Source of the DNA: Cuneatibacter sp. NSJ-177
GTDB taxonomy: Bacteria; Bacillota; Clostridia; Lachnospirales; Lachnospiraceae
Length of the DNA: 64,000 nt
Reading direction: 5' to 3'
Assembly (NCBI RefSeq): GCF_022867805.1
Contig: NZ_JALIFO010000010.1
Location: forward strand, 1 to 64,000
Shown here in pieces: positions 1 through 9,090 of the stretch (position 1 is its first letter; every line of letters starts with the position of its first letter). The notes beneath the pieces are model-generated. The model saw only the letters and a program-made list of their open reading frames with translations. It was not told where the DNA came from and ran no database searches. The position numbers and the translations under genes were made by a program.

Positions 1-61
<61 letters not shown>

Positions 62-223
62 AAGTTTGCTTCCTTCCAGAATCAACTTGCTAGCTAATTC
101 TTTCCGTCTTTACCTTTTTAAAGGTTTTTGTTCTTCCGAATAATTCTTTTCGAATTTTCGGGGTTGGATACATTGTTCATTTGTCAAGGTTCTGTGTTGT
201 TTTGTTCTGAGGCGAACTTCTCA

Positions 224-252
224 ATGTTACCATATTTGGTTCGCTCTGTCAA
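224..252 (-). promoter_or_regulatory. rRNA promoter, proximal
   Basis: On the minus strand TTGACA and TAACAT are separated by exactly 17 bases, reading toward the 16S gene about 160 nt away. The leader between this promoter and the 16S 5' end has no coding gene and should hold the processing stem and antitermination signals, which I did not resolve. Confidence 0.75.
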
Positions 253-307
253 GAACTTTTTTCAACTTTTTTTTTGCTTTTCTGCGCCGCTCTCGCGGAG
301 CTTCTAT

Positions 308-336
308 AGACTACCACGAGGAAACGCCTTTGTCAA
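308..336 (-). promoter_or_regulatory. rRNA promoter, distal
   Basis: A second TTGACA on the minus strand is followed after 17 bases by TAGTCT, a weaker -10. It lies about 85 bp upstream of the proximal promoter, the tandem arrangement usual for rRNA operons. The rest of the 62-509 stretch holds no gene I can support. Confidence 0.5.
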
Positions 337-509
337 CCATTTTTCCCGAAAAATTTCGGATTTTTTTGGCGTCTTGTGTACCTTCCAATTTCTTCCACAA
401 TCTCTTGTGGTTCGACGCTTTCTCCCTAGAAACACTTTGCGACAACATTCCGCCGGGCAGCATTCGAGGCGTCATTCCGGACGCCATCCTTTCCGCCTTC
501 GGCGATGTC

Positions 510-1217
510 TTACAGGAACGTTTTTCCCAGATTCAAGACGTTCCCAAGGGAAAGGCAGCCGTCGTAGACCATGCTGAGCAGAGAATTTTTTTCAATGGTC
601 TGCAGCATCTCCTGTCCCAGCGAAGTTCCGGAAAACACGGTAACCAGAAAACAGAACAGCCAGATCAGGACCAGGCCCTGGAAAAATCCCAGTATGCCTC
701 CTCCTATCTTATTCAAAAGATGGATGCCCGGCAGATTCCCAACCGTTCCCAGCAGCAGGAACGCCAAACGAAGGATCACAAAAGACAGCACAAAAGTCAG
801 CAGTACGCCGCAAATGTTCACGACAACTCCGGCTAAATATTTGCTGACGTATCCGAGGAAGCTGTCAACTCCCAACATTTGGTACATCCCTTCATTATTA
901 TTTTCCAAAAGTGTCTCTTTTAATACATTGGGAAGGGAAGAATTTTCCAAAGCCTTTTGCTGCTCTTCTTTCGTCTCCTCCGCTTTTACTTCCAGCATCT
1001 CCGCCATCACTTCTTCGATGGTCTGCGACGTCTTTTCATAGAGGGGTGTCTCGGTCCTCAAAAGACGGCTGACCGTCGGGCTGAACAGCACCACAAAAAC
1101 CAAAGCCAGGACCAACGCCAGCATCCCCAGCGCCGTCTTTAAAAAACCCTTCCACCAACCCCGCAGCGTGGCCAGCGCTAAAACCGCCCCCACAAAAATC
1201 AATAAACCCATTTCCAT
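510..1217 (-). CDS. CvpA-family membrane protein
   Basis: This 235-residue protein has two hydrophobic segments near the N-terminus (about residues 3-18 and 27-46), a charged, probably helical stretch (about 50-110), and two further membrane segments (about 125-155 and 172-196). That layout, with the GWWKGF motif after the first segment, fits CvpA/colicin V production-type proteins, which are widely conserved membrane proteins of poorly defined role. A GGGGGA ribosome site precedes ATG; a second in-frame ATG two codons later is also possible. It is the last gene of the minus-strand series before the rRNA operon. The family call rests on topology and general resemblance. Confidence 0.75.
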   Translation of the reverse strand: MEMGLLIFVGAVLALATLRGWWKGFLKTALGMLALVLALVFVVLFSPTVSRLLRTETPLYEKTSQTIEEVMAEMLEVKAEETKEEQQKALENSSLPNVLKETLLENNNEGMYQMLGVDSFLGYVSKYLAGVVVNICGVLLTFVLSFVILRLAFLLLGTVGNLPGIHLLNKIGGGILGFFQGLVLIWLFCFLVTVFSGTSLGQEMLQTIEKNSLLSMVYDGCLSLGNVLNLGKTFL

Positions 1218-1276
1218 TGCTCAATCCCCCGTTTTAAAGCCAAATCCGCCTGTCCTCGCGTTGCAGAAATGAAGAT

Positions 1277-1349
1277 GCCATTCTGAGGGCATGTTCTACC
1301 CAGGAAACCAAAAAACGGTCTCTCTGCCCAAAAACGGGCTCAGAATGGC
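1277..1349. repeat. Intergenic inverted repeat
   Basis: Two perfect 11-bp arms, GCCATTCTGAG at 1277-1287 and CTCAGAATGGC at 1339-1349, enclose about 50 bases between the TPR-protein gene and the CvpA-like gene. No U-run follows on either strand, so it is not an obvious intrinsic terminator. It may be an mRNA processing or stabilising hairpin. Confidence 0.6.
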
Positions 1350-1383
1350 AAATGATTACCATGAAATGCAGCGCATAAGCCGC

Positions 1384-3615
1384 TTAATACTGAAAGTGCT
1401 TCTCCTTTAGGATCAGCCTGCCTTCTTTATCATATTTCGATCGGAATAGCCCTGTCAAAGAATGCTTTTCCGCCGCGTCGGCCGCGTCTTCAATCATTTC
1501 CTCAGCCTCTTTCATAGTCAGGGGGATCCCCTCCTGCTTCATCGCGTCGATTTCATCCTCCACCGCCAGCATTCCGTCTTCCTCGATCACGCAGTCGATA
1601 TCCTCGGCATACCGCTTGACATACTCCAAAAACTCCGCCTCGCTCATCGGCGCGTTTTCATCCGTTCCTCGCTTCTCCGGCTTCGAAGCCTCCCGTCTCT
1701 TCATAACAGGGATGGGCTTTTCCTCCGGCGCCGGTGTTTCCACCTTACGCACCGGGCGTTTCGCCGGTTTTACCTCCTCTGCCGGGATTTCCCGGCTGCG
1801 GGCCGCCCGAACCTTCGGCTTCTCCTCGGCAGTAAAGTGGATTTGAGGCAGCGGTCCCTCCGGCTCCGGTTCCAGCGGAATCTCTTCTTCCTCCGGTAAC
1901 GGCAGATCCGTTCTGCGGAACGGCTTTAGATCCCGCCAGTCCTCCAGGGCAGACATTGCGCTCTCCGCCTTGCGGAAACGGGCTTGCAGCTCGGTCAGAG
2001 CTTCCGGGGTATCCAGCATCACAAAATATTTTTCAGGCTCCAGATCTTTTTCCACCCGCAGCAGTTCTTCCAAAATATCGTCGTTTACCTCTCCGGCATG
2101 GTCGATGATTAAATCTTTCCCTTTCAGATTGGGCAGGGATTTAATCAGCCCTTTGGCATTTAAGCGGCCTCCGGATATTTTCGCCACCTGAGAAATGGTC
2201 TCGTCCTTCTCCTCATAAGTTTTCCGCAGGGCATCCACCGCTAAATTGATTCCCTCCGCAGACGTATGGGTTGCAATATAAATCGGCTGATGGTAATTCC
2301 GTTTCTTCGGAGCAGGCTCCGGCTCAGGTTCCGGCTCTTCATCAAAATCGTCAAACGAAAATTCCAGCTGCTGAGGCTCCGCTTCCGCCTCCTCCCCGGT
2401 CAAAGCCGGCTCCTCATAGGGGATCTCCGGTTCCAGAACCACCGGCTTGGAACTGTGAAGATGGAACGGCGATTCCTCCTCCTCTTCCTCCACGGCCCCC
2501 TCTTCCTTGGGCAGGAACATTTCTTCGCTTTCTTCATCCTCCGCCACAGGCACCGCCATCAGTTCCTGGGCCACTTCCGGATCCTCGGTCATAACCGTCC
2601 GATTGTCATGGGTTACCGGGTCGTCCGGATGCAGATCGATATCCAGGCCGGTCACATCCTCATAACCAGAAAACGGCTCCACCGCGTCTGATTTCATTTC
2701 TTCCTCCAATCCGTCCTCCGGTTCGGGGACAGGAATTTCTTTCGTCATTCCGCCCTCTTCCGGTTCCGGCTCATAAAATTCTTCTTCATAGAAGCCGGGC
2801 TCTTCTTTCTCAAAAGCAGCCTCATCAAAACCGCTGACAAAATCATCCGTATAGGAAACCCTCGGCAGATCTTCCTCGCCGTCAGAATCAAAGACAGCCT
2901 CGGCTTCTCCAGCGCCATATGCCGGAGTCTCCTCCTGCTTCGGCTCTTCCGCCTTCTGCGCTTCCTCCAGCTCTTCTGCCACGCGGCGCAGATTCTGCTC
3001 ATAATATTCCCGGTTTTCCCGGCGCGCCCTTTGTTCTTCCGTCAAAGGCACATAGTTTTCCTTTAGTTCCATCGCCTTATCTACATATGGGCCAACGCCA
3101 AACCACAGGATAATTTCATCACAAAGCGAAATGCACTTTTCCTTCAAATCGGCCTTGTAATACAAGACCGCCAGCTGAAAAGCCCATTCCTCCTCAAACT
3201 CCTTGCGTTTATATGTCTCCAGAATGGCAATTTTTTTATCCAAAGGCTCGCCCTTTGCGTCCGCCAACAGATAACGCAGAATATAGCGGCTGTTGTCGTC
3301 CGGAGCCTCCTCTAAAAACATCTTGTAAAATTGCTCCGCGTCCTGGAGCGCTCCTGCATAAATCGCATTCTCCGCCAGCTTATACAAAATCCTGCGGCCA
3401 GAGGGTGCTTCCTCATAAGCCATCAATAAAATATCCATCGCAGCTTCATACTGCCTGGTCTTCTCATAGGCCGTGGCCACGGTGGTCAGCATCCGGAGGC
3501 TGTGGATCTGTTTCCAATCAATGGTATCCGCAATCTTTGCCGCTGTGACATAATCCTTTTTATTGACCAGCTTCTGTATTTTATCCGCTTTGATATTATA
3601 AGTATTCTTATCCAT
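1384..3615 (-). CDS. TPR-containing acidic protein, function unknown
   Basis: This 743-residue soluble protein has three visible parts. Residues about 1-180 are helical TPR-like repeats. Residues about 200-430 are very rich in Glu, Pro and Asp and probably disordered. Residues about 445-560 form a globular region with an ATPase-like flavour (IYIATHTSAEGINLAVDAL, then a hydrophobic strand LIIDHAGE). A second charged linker leads to a short helical C-terminal region (about 665-743). No catalytic motif is clear. I believe similar proteins recur beside recR/dnaX in Lachnospiraceae, but that is from memory. A GGGGTGA site precedes the ATG. It lies 24 bp after recR on the same strand, so it is probably co-transcribed. 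Function not assigned. Confidence 0.8.
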   Translation of the reverse strand: MDKNTYNIKADKIQKLVNKKDYVTAAKIADTIDWKQIHSLRMLTTVATAYEKTRQYEAAMDILLMAYEEAPSGRRILYKLAENAIYAGALQDAEQFYKMFLEEAPDDNSRYILRYLLADAKGEPLDKKIAILETYKRKEFEEEWAFQLAVLYYKADLKEKCISLCDEIILWFGVGPYVDKAMELKENYVPLTEEQRARRENREYYEQNLRRVAEELEEAQKAEEPKQEETPAYGAGEAEAVFDSDGEEDLPRVSYTDDFVSGFDEAAFEKEEPGFYEEEFYEPEPEEGGMTKEIPVPEPEDGLEEEMKSDAVEPFSGYEDVTGLDIDLHPDDPVTHDNRTVMTEDPEVAQELMAVPVAEDEESEEMFLPKEEGAVEEEEEESPFHLHSSKPVVLEPEIPYEEPALTGEEAEAEPQQLEFSFDDFDEEPEPEPEPAPKKRNYHQPIYIATHTSAEGINLAVDALRKTYEEKDETISQVAKISGGRLNAKGLIKSLPNLKGKDLIIDHAGEVNDDILEELLRVEKDLEPEKYFVMLDTPEALTELQARFRKAESAMSALEDWRDLKPFRRTDLPLPEEEEIPLEPEPEGPLPQIHFTAEEKPKVRAARSREIPAEEVKPAKRPVRKVETPAPEEKPIPVMKRREASKPEKRGTDENAPMSEAEFLEYVKRYAEDIDCVIEEDGMLAVEDEIDAMKQEGIPLTMKEAEEMIEDAADAAEKHSLTGLFRSKYDKEGRLILKEKHFQY

Positions 3616-3639
3616 TTTTTCACCCCAAAGGTAAGATTC

Positions 3640-4239
3640 TTATAGCTCCACGCGCCCTTCTAGAGCCCGCAACAATGTTACTTCATCAATATATTCCAAA
3701 TCTCCCCCCACCGGCACGCCGCTGGCGATCCGGCTTACCTTAATTCCGGTCGGCTTAATCAGCTTGCTGATGTACATGGCAGTCGTCTCGCCCTCCAGAC
3801 TGGAGTTCGTCGCGATAATCACCTCGGAAATTTCTTCGGTCTGCAGGCGCTGCATCAGTTCTTTCAGCCGGATATCGGCCGGGCCGATTCCAAGTGCCGG
3901 AGAAATCGCGCCGTGCAGCACATGATACAGGCCTTCATACTGTCCCGTCTTTTCATATGCGGCCAGATCCCGCGGATTTTCCACGACCATGATCGTCGAA
4001 GCGTCCCGCGCCGGACTGCTGCAAATCGGACAGAGCTTTGCATCCGTCAACGTGCAGCACTTCTCACAGTAGCGCACGCTTTTTTTCGCGTCCAGCATGG
4101 TGCCCGCCAGCTTTTCCACCGCCTCCGTGGGAAGATTGATCAGATAAAAAGCCAGTCTCTGCGCAGATTTGGGGCCGACGCCCGGAAGCTTTGACAGCTC
4201 TTCAATTAAAGAATTAATCCGGGTGCTGTAGTAATCCAT
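3640..4239 (-). CDS. recR: Recombination protein RecR
   Basis: RecR works with RecF and RecO in loading RecA at single-strand gaps during recombinational DNA repair. The 199-residue length is standard. Visible parts are the N-terminal helix-hairpin-helix (LSKLPGVGPKSAQRLAFYL, about 16-34), the four-cysteine zinc finger (CEKCCTLTDAKLCPIC, about 58-73) and the Toprim domain after it (TIMVVENPRDLAAYE). The start codon overlaps the ybaB stop by one base (TAATG), indicating translational coupling. The dnaX-ybaB-recR order is the classic conserved arrangement. Confidence 0.97.
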   Translation of the reverse strand: MDYYSTRINSLIEELSKLPGVGPKSAQRLAFYLINLPTEAVEKLAGTMLDAKKSVRYCEKCCTLTDAKLCPICSSPARDASTIMVVENPRDLAAYEKTGQYEGLYHVLHGAISPALGIGPADIRLKELMQRLQTEEISEVIIATNSSLEGETTAMYISKLIKPTGIKVSRIASGVPVGGDLEYIDEVTLLRALEGRVEL

Positions 4240-4589
4240 TAGAAACCAAGACCTCCCAGCCCGCCCAGTCCGCCGGTCAGCTTACTCATTGCATTCTGAG
4301 ACTCGCTGTCCGCCAGGCGATATGCCTCATTCACCGCGGCAACGATCAGGTCCTGAAGCATTTCAATATCCTCCGGATCCACCACTTCCTCCGCCAGTTT
4401 CACGGAGATCAGCTCCTTCTTCCCGGATACCACAACTTCCACGGCGCCGCCGCCGGCTGTCGCCGTATACTCCTTCTGCTCCAATTCTTTTGTCGTCTCT
4501 TCCATCTGACGCTGCATGCGCTGAGCCTGCTTCATCAAATTATTCATATTTCCCGGCATTCCGCCCGGAAAGCCACCTTTTCTTGCCAT
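4239..4589 (-). CDS. YbaB/EbfC nucleoid-associated protein
   Basis: This 116-residue protein belongs to the YbaB/EbfC family of small dimeric DNA-binding proteins encoded between dnaX and recR. The N-terminus is Gly/Met-rich (GGFPGGMPGNMNNLMKQAQ) followed by a helix rich in Gln, Glu and Arg, then the conserved beta region GGAVEVVVSGKKELISVKL and a glycine-rich C-terminal tail. It sits 11 bp after dnaX and shares one base with recR, so the three genes form one operon. Confidence 0.95.
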   Translation of the reverse strand: MARKGGFPGGMPGNMNNLMKQAQRMQRQMEETTKELEQKEYTATAGGGAVEVVVSGKKELISVKLAEEVVDPEDIEMLQDLIVAAVNEAYRLADSESQNAMSKLTGGLGGLGGLGF

Positions 4590-4600
4590 AACAAAACCTC

Positions 4601-6175
4601 CTAATCTTCTATTTCGATCTCCGTATGGAATACAGCTAAATCTGCATCGCTGACATAGGCAGGCACCGTTTCATCGTGTACGGCCAGCCTAGCATCAAAG
4701 GTCAGAGTCTTTTGGTAGGACTGTTCCACGAACTCCTTCACCTGTTCCAGCGCTCCGACGGTTTTACTCATATTAAAATTCAGGTTATCGGAAAATACCA
4801 CACACAGGGAACCGGCGCCTTTCGGCTCCACACGCGTTCCCGCCAGAGAAAGCGTGGCGATCCGCTCCAAACTGCCGCAGATCCTGGGCCACTCCTGCTG
4901 AATCAGATTCAAATCCTCCCACTCAGCCTGGGGAAGAATCACCGGCTCCGCAGCTTCCGCAATCACTTCCGGGGCAGCGGCCGCCGCTTCCTGCCTGACA
5001 GCCTGCGCCGGAACCGTTACGCCTTCCGCCACTTTCTGTTCCAAGGTCTCCAAGCGGGCGATCACTGCATCCAAGCTCTGCTCCATGGCCGGCCTGGTCG
5101 CCTGAATCACGGCAACTTCCAGGCGGACCCGCTTTCCGACGCCGCTCCTCATCTGATTATACAGCTCGGAAAACAGGCGGATCAGGCGGATCAAGGCGTC
5201 CGGGGAAATCATCCGTCCCTCTTCTTGCAGGCGGAGCCAATCTTCCTCGGTCAAGTCAAGCACTTCGCTGCCGACCTCTGAGGTCTGAAGCAGAAGCAAG
5301 TTTCTCATATACCAGATAAAATCCTGAACAAACTGTCCCAGCTCCCGGCCGCTCATCACAATTTCTTCCACCTGGAGCAGGGCGTTCGTGGTGTCCGATG
5401 CCGCCAGATGGCGGAGGAACCGGCTGAACACCTCATTGTCCACGGCCCCCAGCACATTCAGGACCATCTCATAGGACAACGGCTTTCCAATATGAAACGC
5501 AATGCACTGATCCAGCAGGCTGATCGCGTCCCGCATGCCCCCGTCCGCTTTTTTTGCAATGTAGCGGAGGGCTTTTTCATCAATTTCTACATTCTCATAG
5601 GCAACCAGCTCTTTCAACCGGTCCACCAGGACATCGCTGGTCATCCGCTTAAAATCATAGCGCTGGCAGCGCGAGAGAACCGTCACCGGAATTTTGTGGG
5701 GCTCCGTGGTAGCTAAAATAAAAATCACATAGGCCGGAGGCTCTTCCAGTGTTTTTAATAACGCATTAAAGGCCCCTGTTGATAACATGTGGGCCTCATC
5801 GATAATGTATACACGATATTTTCCTTCGGCAGGGGAGTATTGAACTTCATCGCGGATTTCCCGGATATTATCCACGCCGTTGTTGGAAGCGGCATCGATC
5901 TCCACCACATTCATAGAAGCGGCTGACTCCATGGCGAGACAAGTTGGACATTCGCCGCAGGGACTGCCGTCGATGGGGCGTTCACAGTTCACGGCTTTTG
6001 CGAAAATCTTCGCCACCGTGGTCTTTCCGGTTCCGCGGGTGCCGCAGAATAAGTACGCATGACCAATACGCCCTGTGGTAATTTGATTTTTTAATGTTGT
6101 GACAATGGCTTCCTGGCCTTTTACATCGGAAAATTCAGCCGGTCGCCACTTTCGATAGAGGGCGGTGTAGGACAT
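4601..6175 (-). CDS. dnaX: DNA polymerase III subunit gamma/tau
   Basis: This is the ATPase subunit of the replicative clamp loader. The 524-residue protein has the conserved N-terminus YTALYRKWRPAEFSDVKGQ, Walker A GTRGTGKT (about 45-52), a four-Cys zinc module (about 64-79), Walker B with IDEAH (about 124-128) and a sensor region LSRCQRYDFKR. After about residue 370 the sequence is Ala/Glu-rich, then a tau-like C-terminal domain. An AGGAGG site lies about 11 bases upstream of ATG. The SRP RNA gene is immediately upstream, as in other Firmicutes. Confidence 0.97.
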   Translation of the reverse strand: MSYTALYRKWRPAEFSDVKGQEAIVTTLKNQITTGRIGHAYLFCGTRGTGKTTVAKIFAKAVNCERPIDGSPCGECPTCLAMESAASMNVVEIDAASNNGVDNIREIRDEVQYSPAEGKYRVYIIDEAHMLSTGAFNALLKTLEEPPAYVIFILATTEPHKIPVTVLSRCQRYDFKRMTSDVLVDRLKELVAYENVEIDEKALRYIAKKADGGMRDAISLLDQCIAFHIGKPLSYEMVLNVLGAVDNEVFSRFLRHLAASDTTNALLQVEEIVMSGRELGQFVQDFIWYMRNLLLLQTSEVGSEVLDLTEEDWLRLQEEGRMISPDALIRLIRLFSELYNQMRSGVGKRVRLEVAVIQATRPAMEQSLDAVIARLETLEQKVAEGVTVPAQAVRQEAAAAAPEVIAEAAEPVILPQAEWEDLNLIQQEWPRICGSLERIATLSLAGTRVEPKGAGSLCVVFSDNLNFNMSKTVGALEQVKEFVEQSYQKTLTFDARLAVHDETVPAYVSDADLAVFHTEIEIED

Positions 6176-6240
6176 GGTAAATAGGGCCTCCTCCGCGCTA
6201 GTCCTGCCGTGCCAGGTTCAGTGAGAACACGGCTCGTAGC

Positions 6241-6536
6241 TTAACAAAAATCCGCGCATTCTGCTTTGTATTCTTCTCCATGGGCGTTACCTCTGCAGTT
6301 AACTCAGCCCCGGCGCCCTCACGGCACACGGAAGGTTTCGCTTAGTGCTGCTTCGTTCCCGACCTGACACGGTTCACGAATTCCCGTTGCGTGAGACCAG
6401 AACATCAACGTCACTTACAAAGGGCAGCCCCACAAATAAGAATCCTAGGCAGAATATCACCCCTGCTATAGCGGATTGCAGGTTCAGGGCACCGCTAACT
6501 CCCCGGCTGCGCGGAAACTTTATGGCTTATTTGTTG
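6241..6536 (-). ncRNA. ffs: Signal recognition particle RNA, large Gram-positive type
   Basis: On the minus strand the conserved SRP domain IV core GAACGAAGCAGCACUAAG is present around 6343-6360, preceded by GUGUCAGGUC. The 5' Alu-domain signature GUUAGCGGUGCCCUG lies around 6482-6500 and the 3' partner GCUAACUGCAGAGGUAACG around 6285-6305. The ends can pair: CCGCGC near the 5' end with GCGCGG near the 3' end, and AACAAA with UUUGUU. The length of about 295 nt fits the long Alu-containing RNA of Bacillus and Clostridia. The exact mature ends are inferred from this pairing. Confidence 0.93.
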
Positions 6537-6559
6537 TGCGGGCAAATTCCCGCTTTCTT

Positions 6560-6589
6560 ATTATACCGTCATGATAGGTCGACTGTCAA
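6560..6589 (-). promoter_or_regulatory. Promoter of the SRP RNA
   Basis: TTGACA (6584-6589) and TATAAT (6560-6565) are both perfect consensus hexamers on the minus strand, separated by 18 bases. Transcription would begin near 6552, giving a short 5' extension with a GCGGGAATTTGCCCGC hairpin before the mature SRP RNA. Confidence 0.88.
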
Positions 6590-6677
6590 ATGATTTTTTC
6601 TTTAAGCCGGAGATCCGACAAAATCTCCTGTTTTTTTCGCCCTTTCTTTCCGAAAAAGTCTGTGTTATAGTATTAAT

Positions 6678-7364
6678 ATGAAAATTGGTGGATTTCAAAA
6701 ACTAACTTTATTGGATTATCCTGGGAAGCTTTCGGCCACGGTTTTTACCGGAGGCTGTAATTTTTGTTGTCCGTTTTGCCACAACAGTGAACTGATCCTG
6801 CCGGGGGACACGCTTCCGGAGGAGGAAATCCTCTCAACCTTAAAAAAACGCAGACGAATGCTGGAGGGCGTCTGCATTACCGGAGGGGAACCGACGCTGC
6901 AAAAGGATCTGGAAACATTTATTGAAAAGCTGAAAGAAATGGACTACCTGGTGAAACTGGACACCAACGGCTACAAGCCGGACATCCTGCGGAGACTCTG
7001 TGAGAGGGGAATCGTCGACTATGTGGCGATGGACCTGAAAGGTCCGAAGAGCAAATACGCCGCCATTGCCGGACGGGAGGAGCTCTCCCTGGATCGTATC
7101 GAAGAAAGCGCCGCCTATCTCCTTAAAGGGACGGTGGACTACGAGTTTCGGACCACGGTTGTGCCAGAACTCCACGAAGAAGCGGATTTTCCGGAAATAG
7201 GCGAATGGATCCGCGGGGCAAAGGCCTACTATCTGCAGGCCTACAAAGACTCGGAATACGTTCTGGACCGAAGATTCACTTCTCCATCCGAAGATTTTAT
7301 GGAGACGCTCCGGAAATTGGTCCTTCCTTTTGTGCCGAACACCGCGCTGCGCGGCATTGGATGA
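6678..7364 (+). CDS. Anaerobic ribonucleotide reductase activating protein (radical SAM, NrdG2 type)
   Basis: This 228-residue radical SAM protein has the CX3CX2C cluster motif (GGCNFCCPFCHN, about 25-36) for a [4Fe-4S] cluster, followed by the GGEPTL motif (about 73-78). It starts with GGFQKLTLLDYPGK, characteristic of the NrdG2-type activases (TIGR02495) that generate a glycyl radical on a partner. No class III reductase gene is next to it, so the partner is unassigned; activation of another glycyl radical enzyme is possible. There is no Shine-Dalgarno before ATG, and TATAGT lies only 6 bases upstream, suggesting a leaderless message. A strong hairpin terminator follows. Confidence 0.88.
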   Translation: MKIGGFQKLTLLDYPGKLSATVFTGGCNFCCPFCHNSELILPGDTLPEEEILSTLKKRRRMLEGVCITGGEPTLQKDLETFIEKLKEMDYLVKLDTNGYKPDILRRLCERGIVDYVAMDLKGPKSKYAAIAGREELSLDRIEESAAYLLKGTVDYEFRTTVVPELHEEADFPEIGEWIRGAKAYYLQAYKDSEYVLDRRFTSPSEDFMETLRKLVLPFVPNTALRGIG

Positions 7365-7367
7365 AGA

Positions 7368-7406
7368 AACCCGGAAGCGCTTCCAGACGGCAGGCGCTTC
7401 CGGGTT
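7368..7406. terminator. Bidirectional terminator
   Basis: A perfect 13-bp stem (AACCCGGAAGCGC at 7368-7380 with its complement at 7394-7406) and a 13-nt loop separate two convergent genes, the radical SAM activase and the aldo/keto reductase. Confidence 0.9.
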
Positions 7407-7412
7407 CGTCTC

Positions 7413-8543
7413 TTATTTCAGTTTTTCCACAAAATCAGCCATGGCCTCTGAAATCTTAATCTGCTGAGGACATACCGCCTCGCAGCTTCCACAGCCGATG
7501 CACGCCCCCGGCTGTTTATCCTCCGGCAAAGCCGACAAAGCCATGGGCGCGAAGAATCCTCCGCCGGTAAAGCAATGCTCGTTATAGAGCGAAAGCAGGG
7601 AGGGGATATCAAGCTGCTGCGGACAGTGGCTCGTACAGTAGCGGCATGCGGTGCAGGGGAGAGCGATCTGCTGCACCATCTCTCCGGCAATCTTAAGCAG
7701 CTCGCCAAACTCCGCCTCATTCAAAGGCTTCTCCTCTTCGTAGGTGCGGATGTTCGCCTGCATCTGCTCAAAATTCGACATTCCCGACAAAACGACCGTG
7801 ACATTCGGAATCGTCTGTAAGAACCGAAACGCCCAGGCCGGCACGCTCTCTTCCGGCCGCAGCGCTCTCAACGCTTCCGCCGCCCCGGCAGGAAGGTTCG
7901 CCAGTTTTCCGCCCCGCAGAGGTTCCATGACCCACACTGGAATCCGGTACTCTTCCAGAAGTTTTAATTTGGCCTTTGCATCCTGGAAATCCCAGTCAAT
8001 ATAGTTTAGCTGAATCTGGCAGAATTCCATGTACTTTCCATAGGCTTCCAGAAAACGCTTTGTCACGTCATAGCTGCCGTGGACGGAGAATCCCAGATAA
8101 TGGATCCGGCCGTTTTGTTTCTGCCGGAGCAAATACTCCATCGTCCCGTACGTTTCGTCCAGATAGGCGTCGATGTTCATCTCGCAGACATTGTGGATCA
8201 GGTAGAAGTCAAAGTATTCCACGCCGCATTTTTTCAGCTGCTCTTCAAAAATTTCTTCCACATGGCCCATGTTCGCCAGATCGTATCCCGGAAACTTATC
8301 GGCAAGATAATAGCTTTCGCGGGGATAAGCCCGGAGCGCCTTTCCCATGGCCACCTCAGACTGTCCTTCGTGATAGCCCCAGGCGGTGTCGTAGTAATTG
8401 ACACCGTGCTCCATCGCATAGGCCACCATCCTCTGCGTCTCCTCCTCATCGATTTTCCCATTTTCATTGTTTATCACAGGCAGGCGCATGGTCCCCATAC
8501 CCAGACCGGACAGCTTTAAATCCTGAAATTCCTTATAGATCAT
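7413..8543 (-). CDS. Aldo/keto reductase with C-terminal 4Fe-4S domain
   Basis: This 376-residue protein has an aldo/keto reductase TIM barrel (about 1-280) with the catalytic tetrad region DTAWGYHEGQSE and a conserved lysine (DKFPG), plus a bacterial ferredoxin-like tail. The tail has two cysteine clusters, CTACRYCTSHCP (about 297-308) and CIGCGSCEAVCP (about 351-362). Members reduce aldehydes or ketones with NAD(P)H; the Fe-S tail is common in anaerobes but its role is not settled. It lies 42 bp after a MerR-family gene whose conserved cysteine suggests aldehyde sensing, so a role in reactive carbonyl detoxification is plausible. Confidence 0.92.
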   Translation of the reverse strand: MIYKEFQDLKLSGLGMGTMRLPVINNENGKIDEEETQRMVAYAMEHGVNYYDTAWGYHEGQSEVAMGKALRAYPRESYYLADKFPGYDLANMGHVEEIFEEQLKKCGVEYFDFYLIHNVCEMNIDAYLDETYGTMEYLLRQKQNGRIHYLGFSVHGSYDVTKRFLEAYGKYMEFCQIQLNYIDWDFQDAKAKLKLLEEYRIPVWVMEPLRGGKLANLPAGAAEALRALRPEESVPAWAFRFLQTIPNVTVVLSGMSNFEQMQANIRTYEEEKPLNEAEFGELLKIAGEMVQQIALPCTACRYCTSHCPQQLDIPSLLSLYNEHCFTGGGFFAPMALSALPEDKQPGACIGCGSCEAVCPQQIKISEAMADFVEKLK

Positions 8544-8585
8544 CTTCCTTTTCCTCCGTTTTCCTTCTCTGTGAGAAAGGGTCTG

Positions 8586-8996
8586 TCAAACAGCTTTCTC
8601 TAATTTTTTTGAATCGTGGAGCTGCTGCAGGTCATTCTCCGCCTGCAAAATTTTTTCATCATAGTTTTTGATCTTATTGTTCAGGCGGTCCAAAGATGCC
8701 TGCATATCTGCCATGCGGTCAATCAGCTGATTCCTTTGCTCCACCAAAATTGCTTTCCTGGCCGCCGCCGTCGATTCTCCCCGATAAAAAAGGGCAACGT
8801 ATTCGATGAGGGCTTCGATCTGCACTCCGGATTTCCGCATACATTTCATCATCTCAATCCACCGGCAGGATTCCTCATCGTAGTCCCGGATTCCGCTTTT
8901 TGTGCGGGGAACAGGCGGTATCAGGCCGATCCGTTCATAGTACCGCAGCGTATCCGCAGATAGCTCAAATTTTTTGCTGACCTCAGCAATCGTCAT
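8586..8996 (-). CDS. MerR-family regulator, AdhR/NmlR-like
   Basis: This 136-residue regulator has an N-terminal MerR winged helix (TIAEVSKKFELSADTLRYYE) and a C-terminal coiled coil (about 80-130). A cysteine at position 52, in MMKCMRKSG, matches the single conserved Cys of the AdhR/NmlR group, whose members respond to aldehydes or other thiol-reactive compounds (family knowledge). The upstream promoter has the 19-bp spacer diagnostic for MerR activation. It is the first gene of an operon with the aldo/keto reductase. The inducer is inferred, not shown. Confidence 0.9.
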   Translation of the reverse strand: MTIAEVSKKFELSADTLRYYERIGLIPPVPRTKSGIRDYDEESCRWIEMMKCMRKSGVQIEALIEYVALFYRGESTAAARKAILVEQRNQLIDRMADMQASLDRLNNKIKNYDEKILQAENDLQQLHDSKKLEKAV

Positions 8997-9090
8997 ATCT
9001 CTGCCTCCTTTTTATTTTGTCGGCCGGACTTTGGTATTCAAAATTAGGCTGCTAAAAAAGCCGCCGGTCTTGGTATCCTTTCTATATAGA

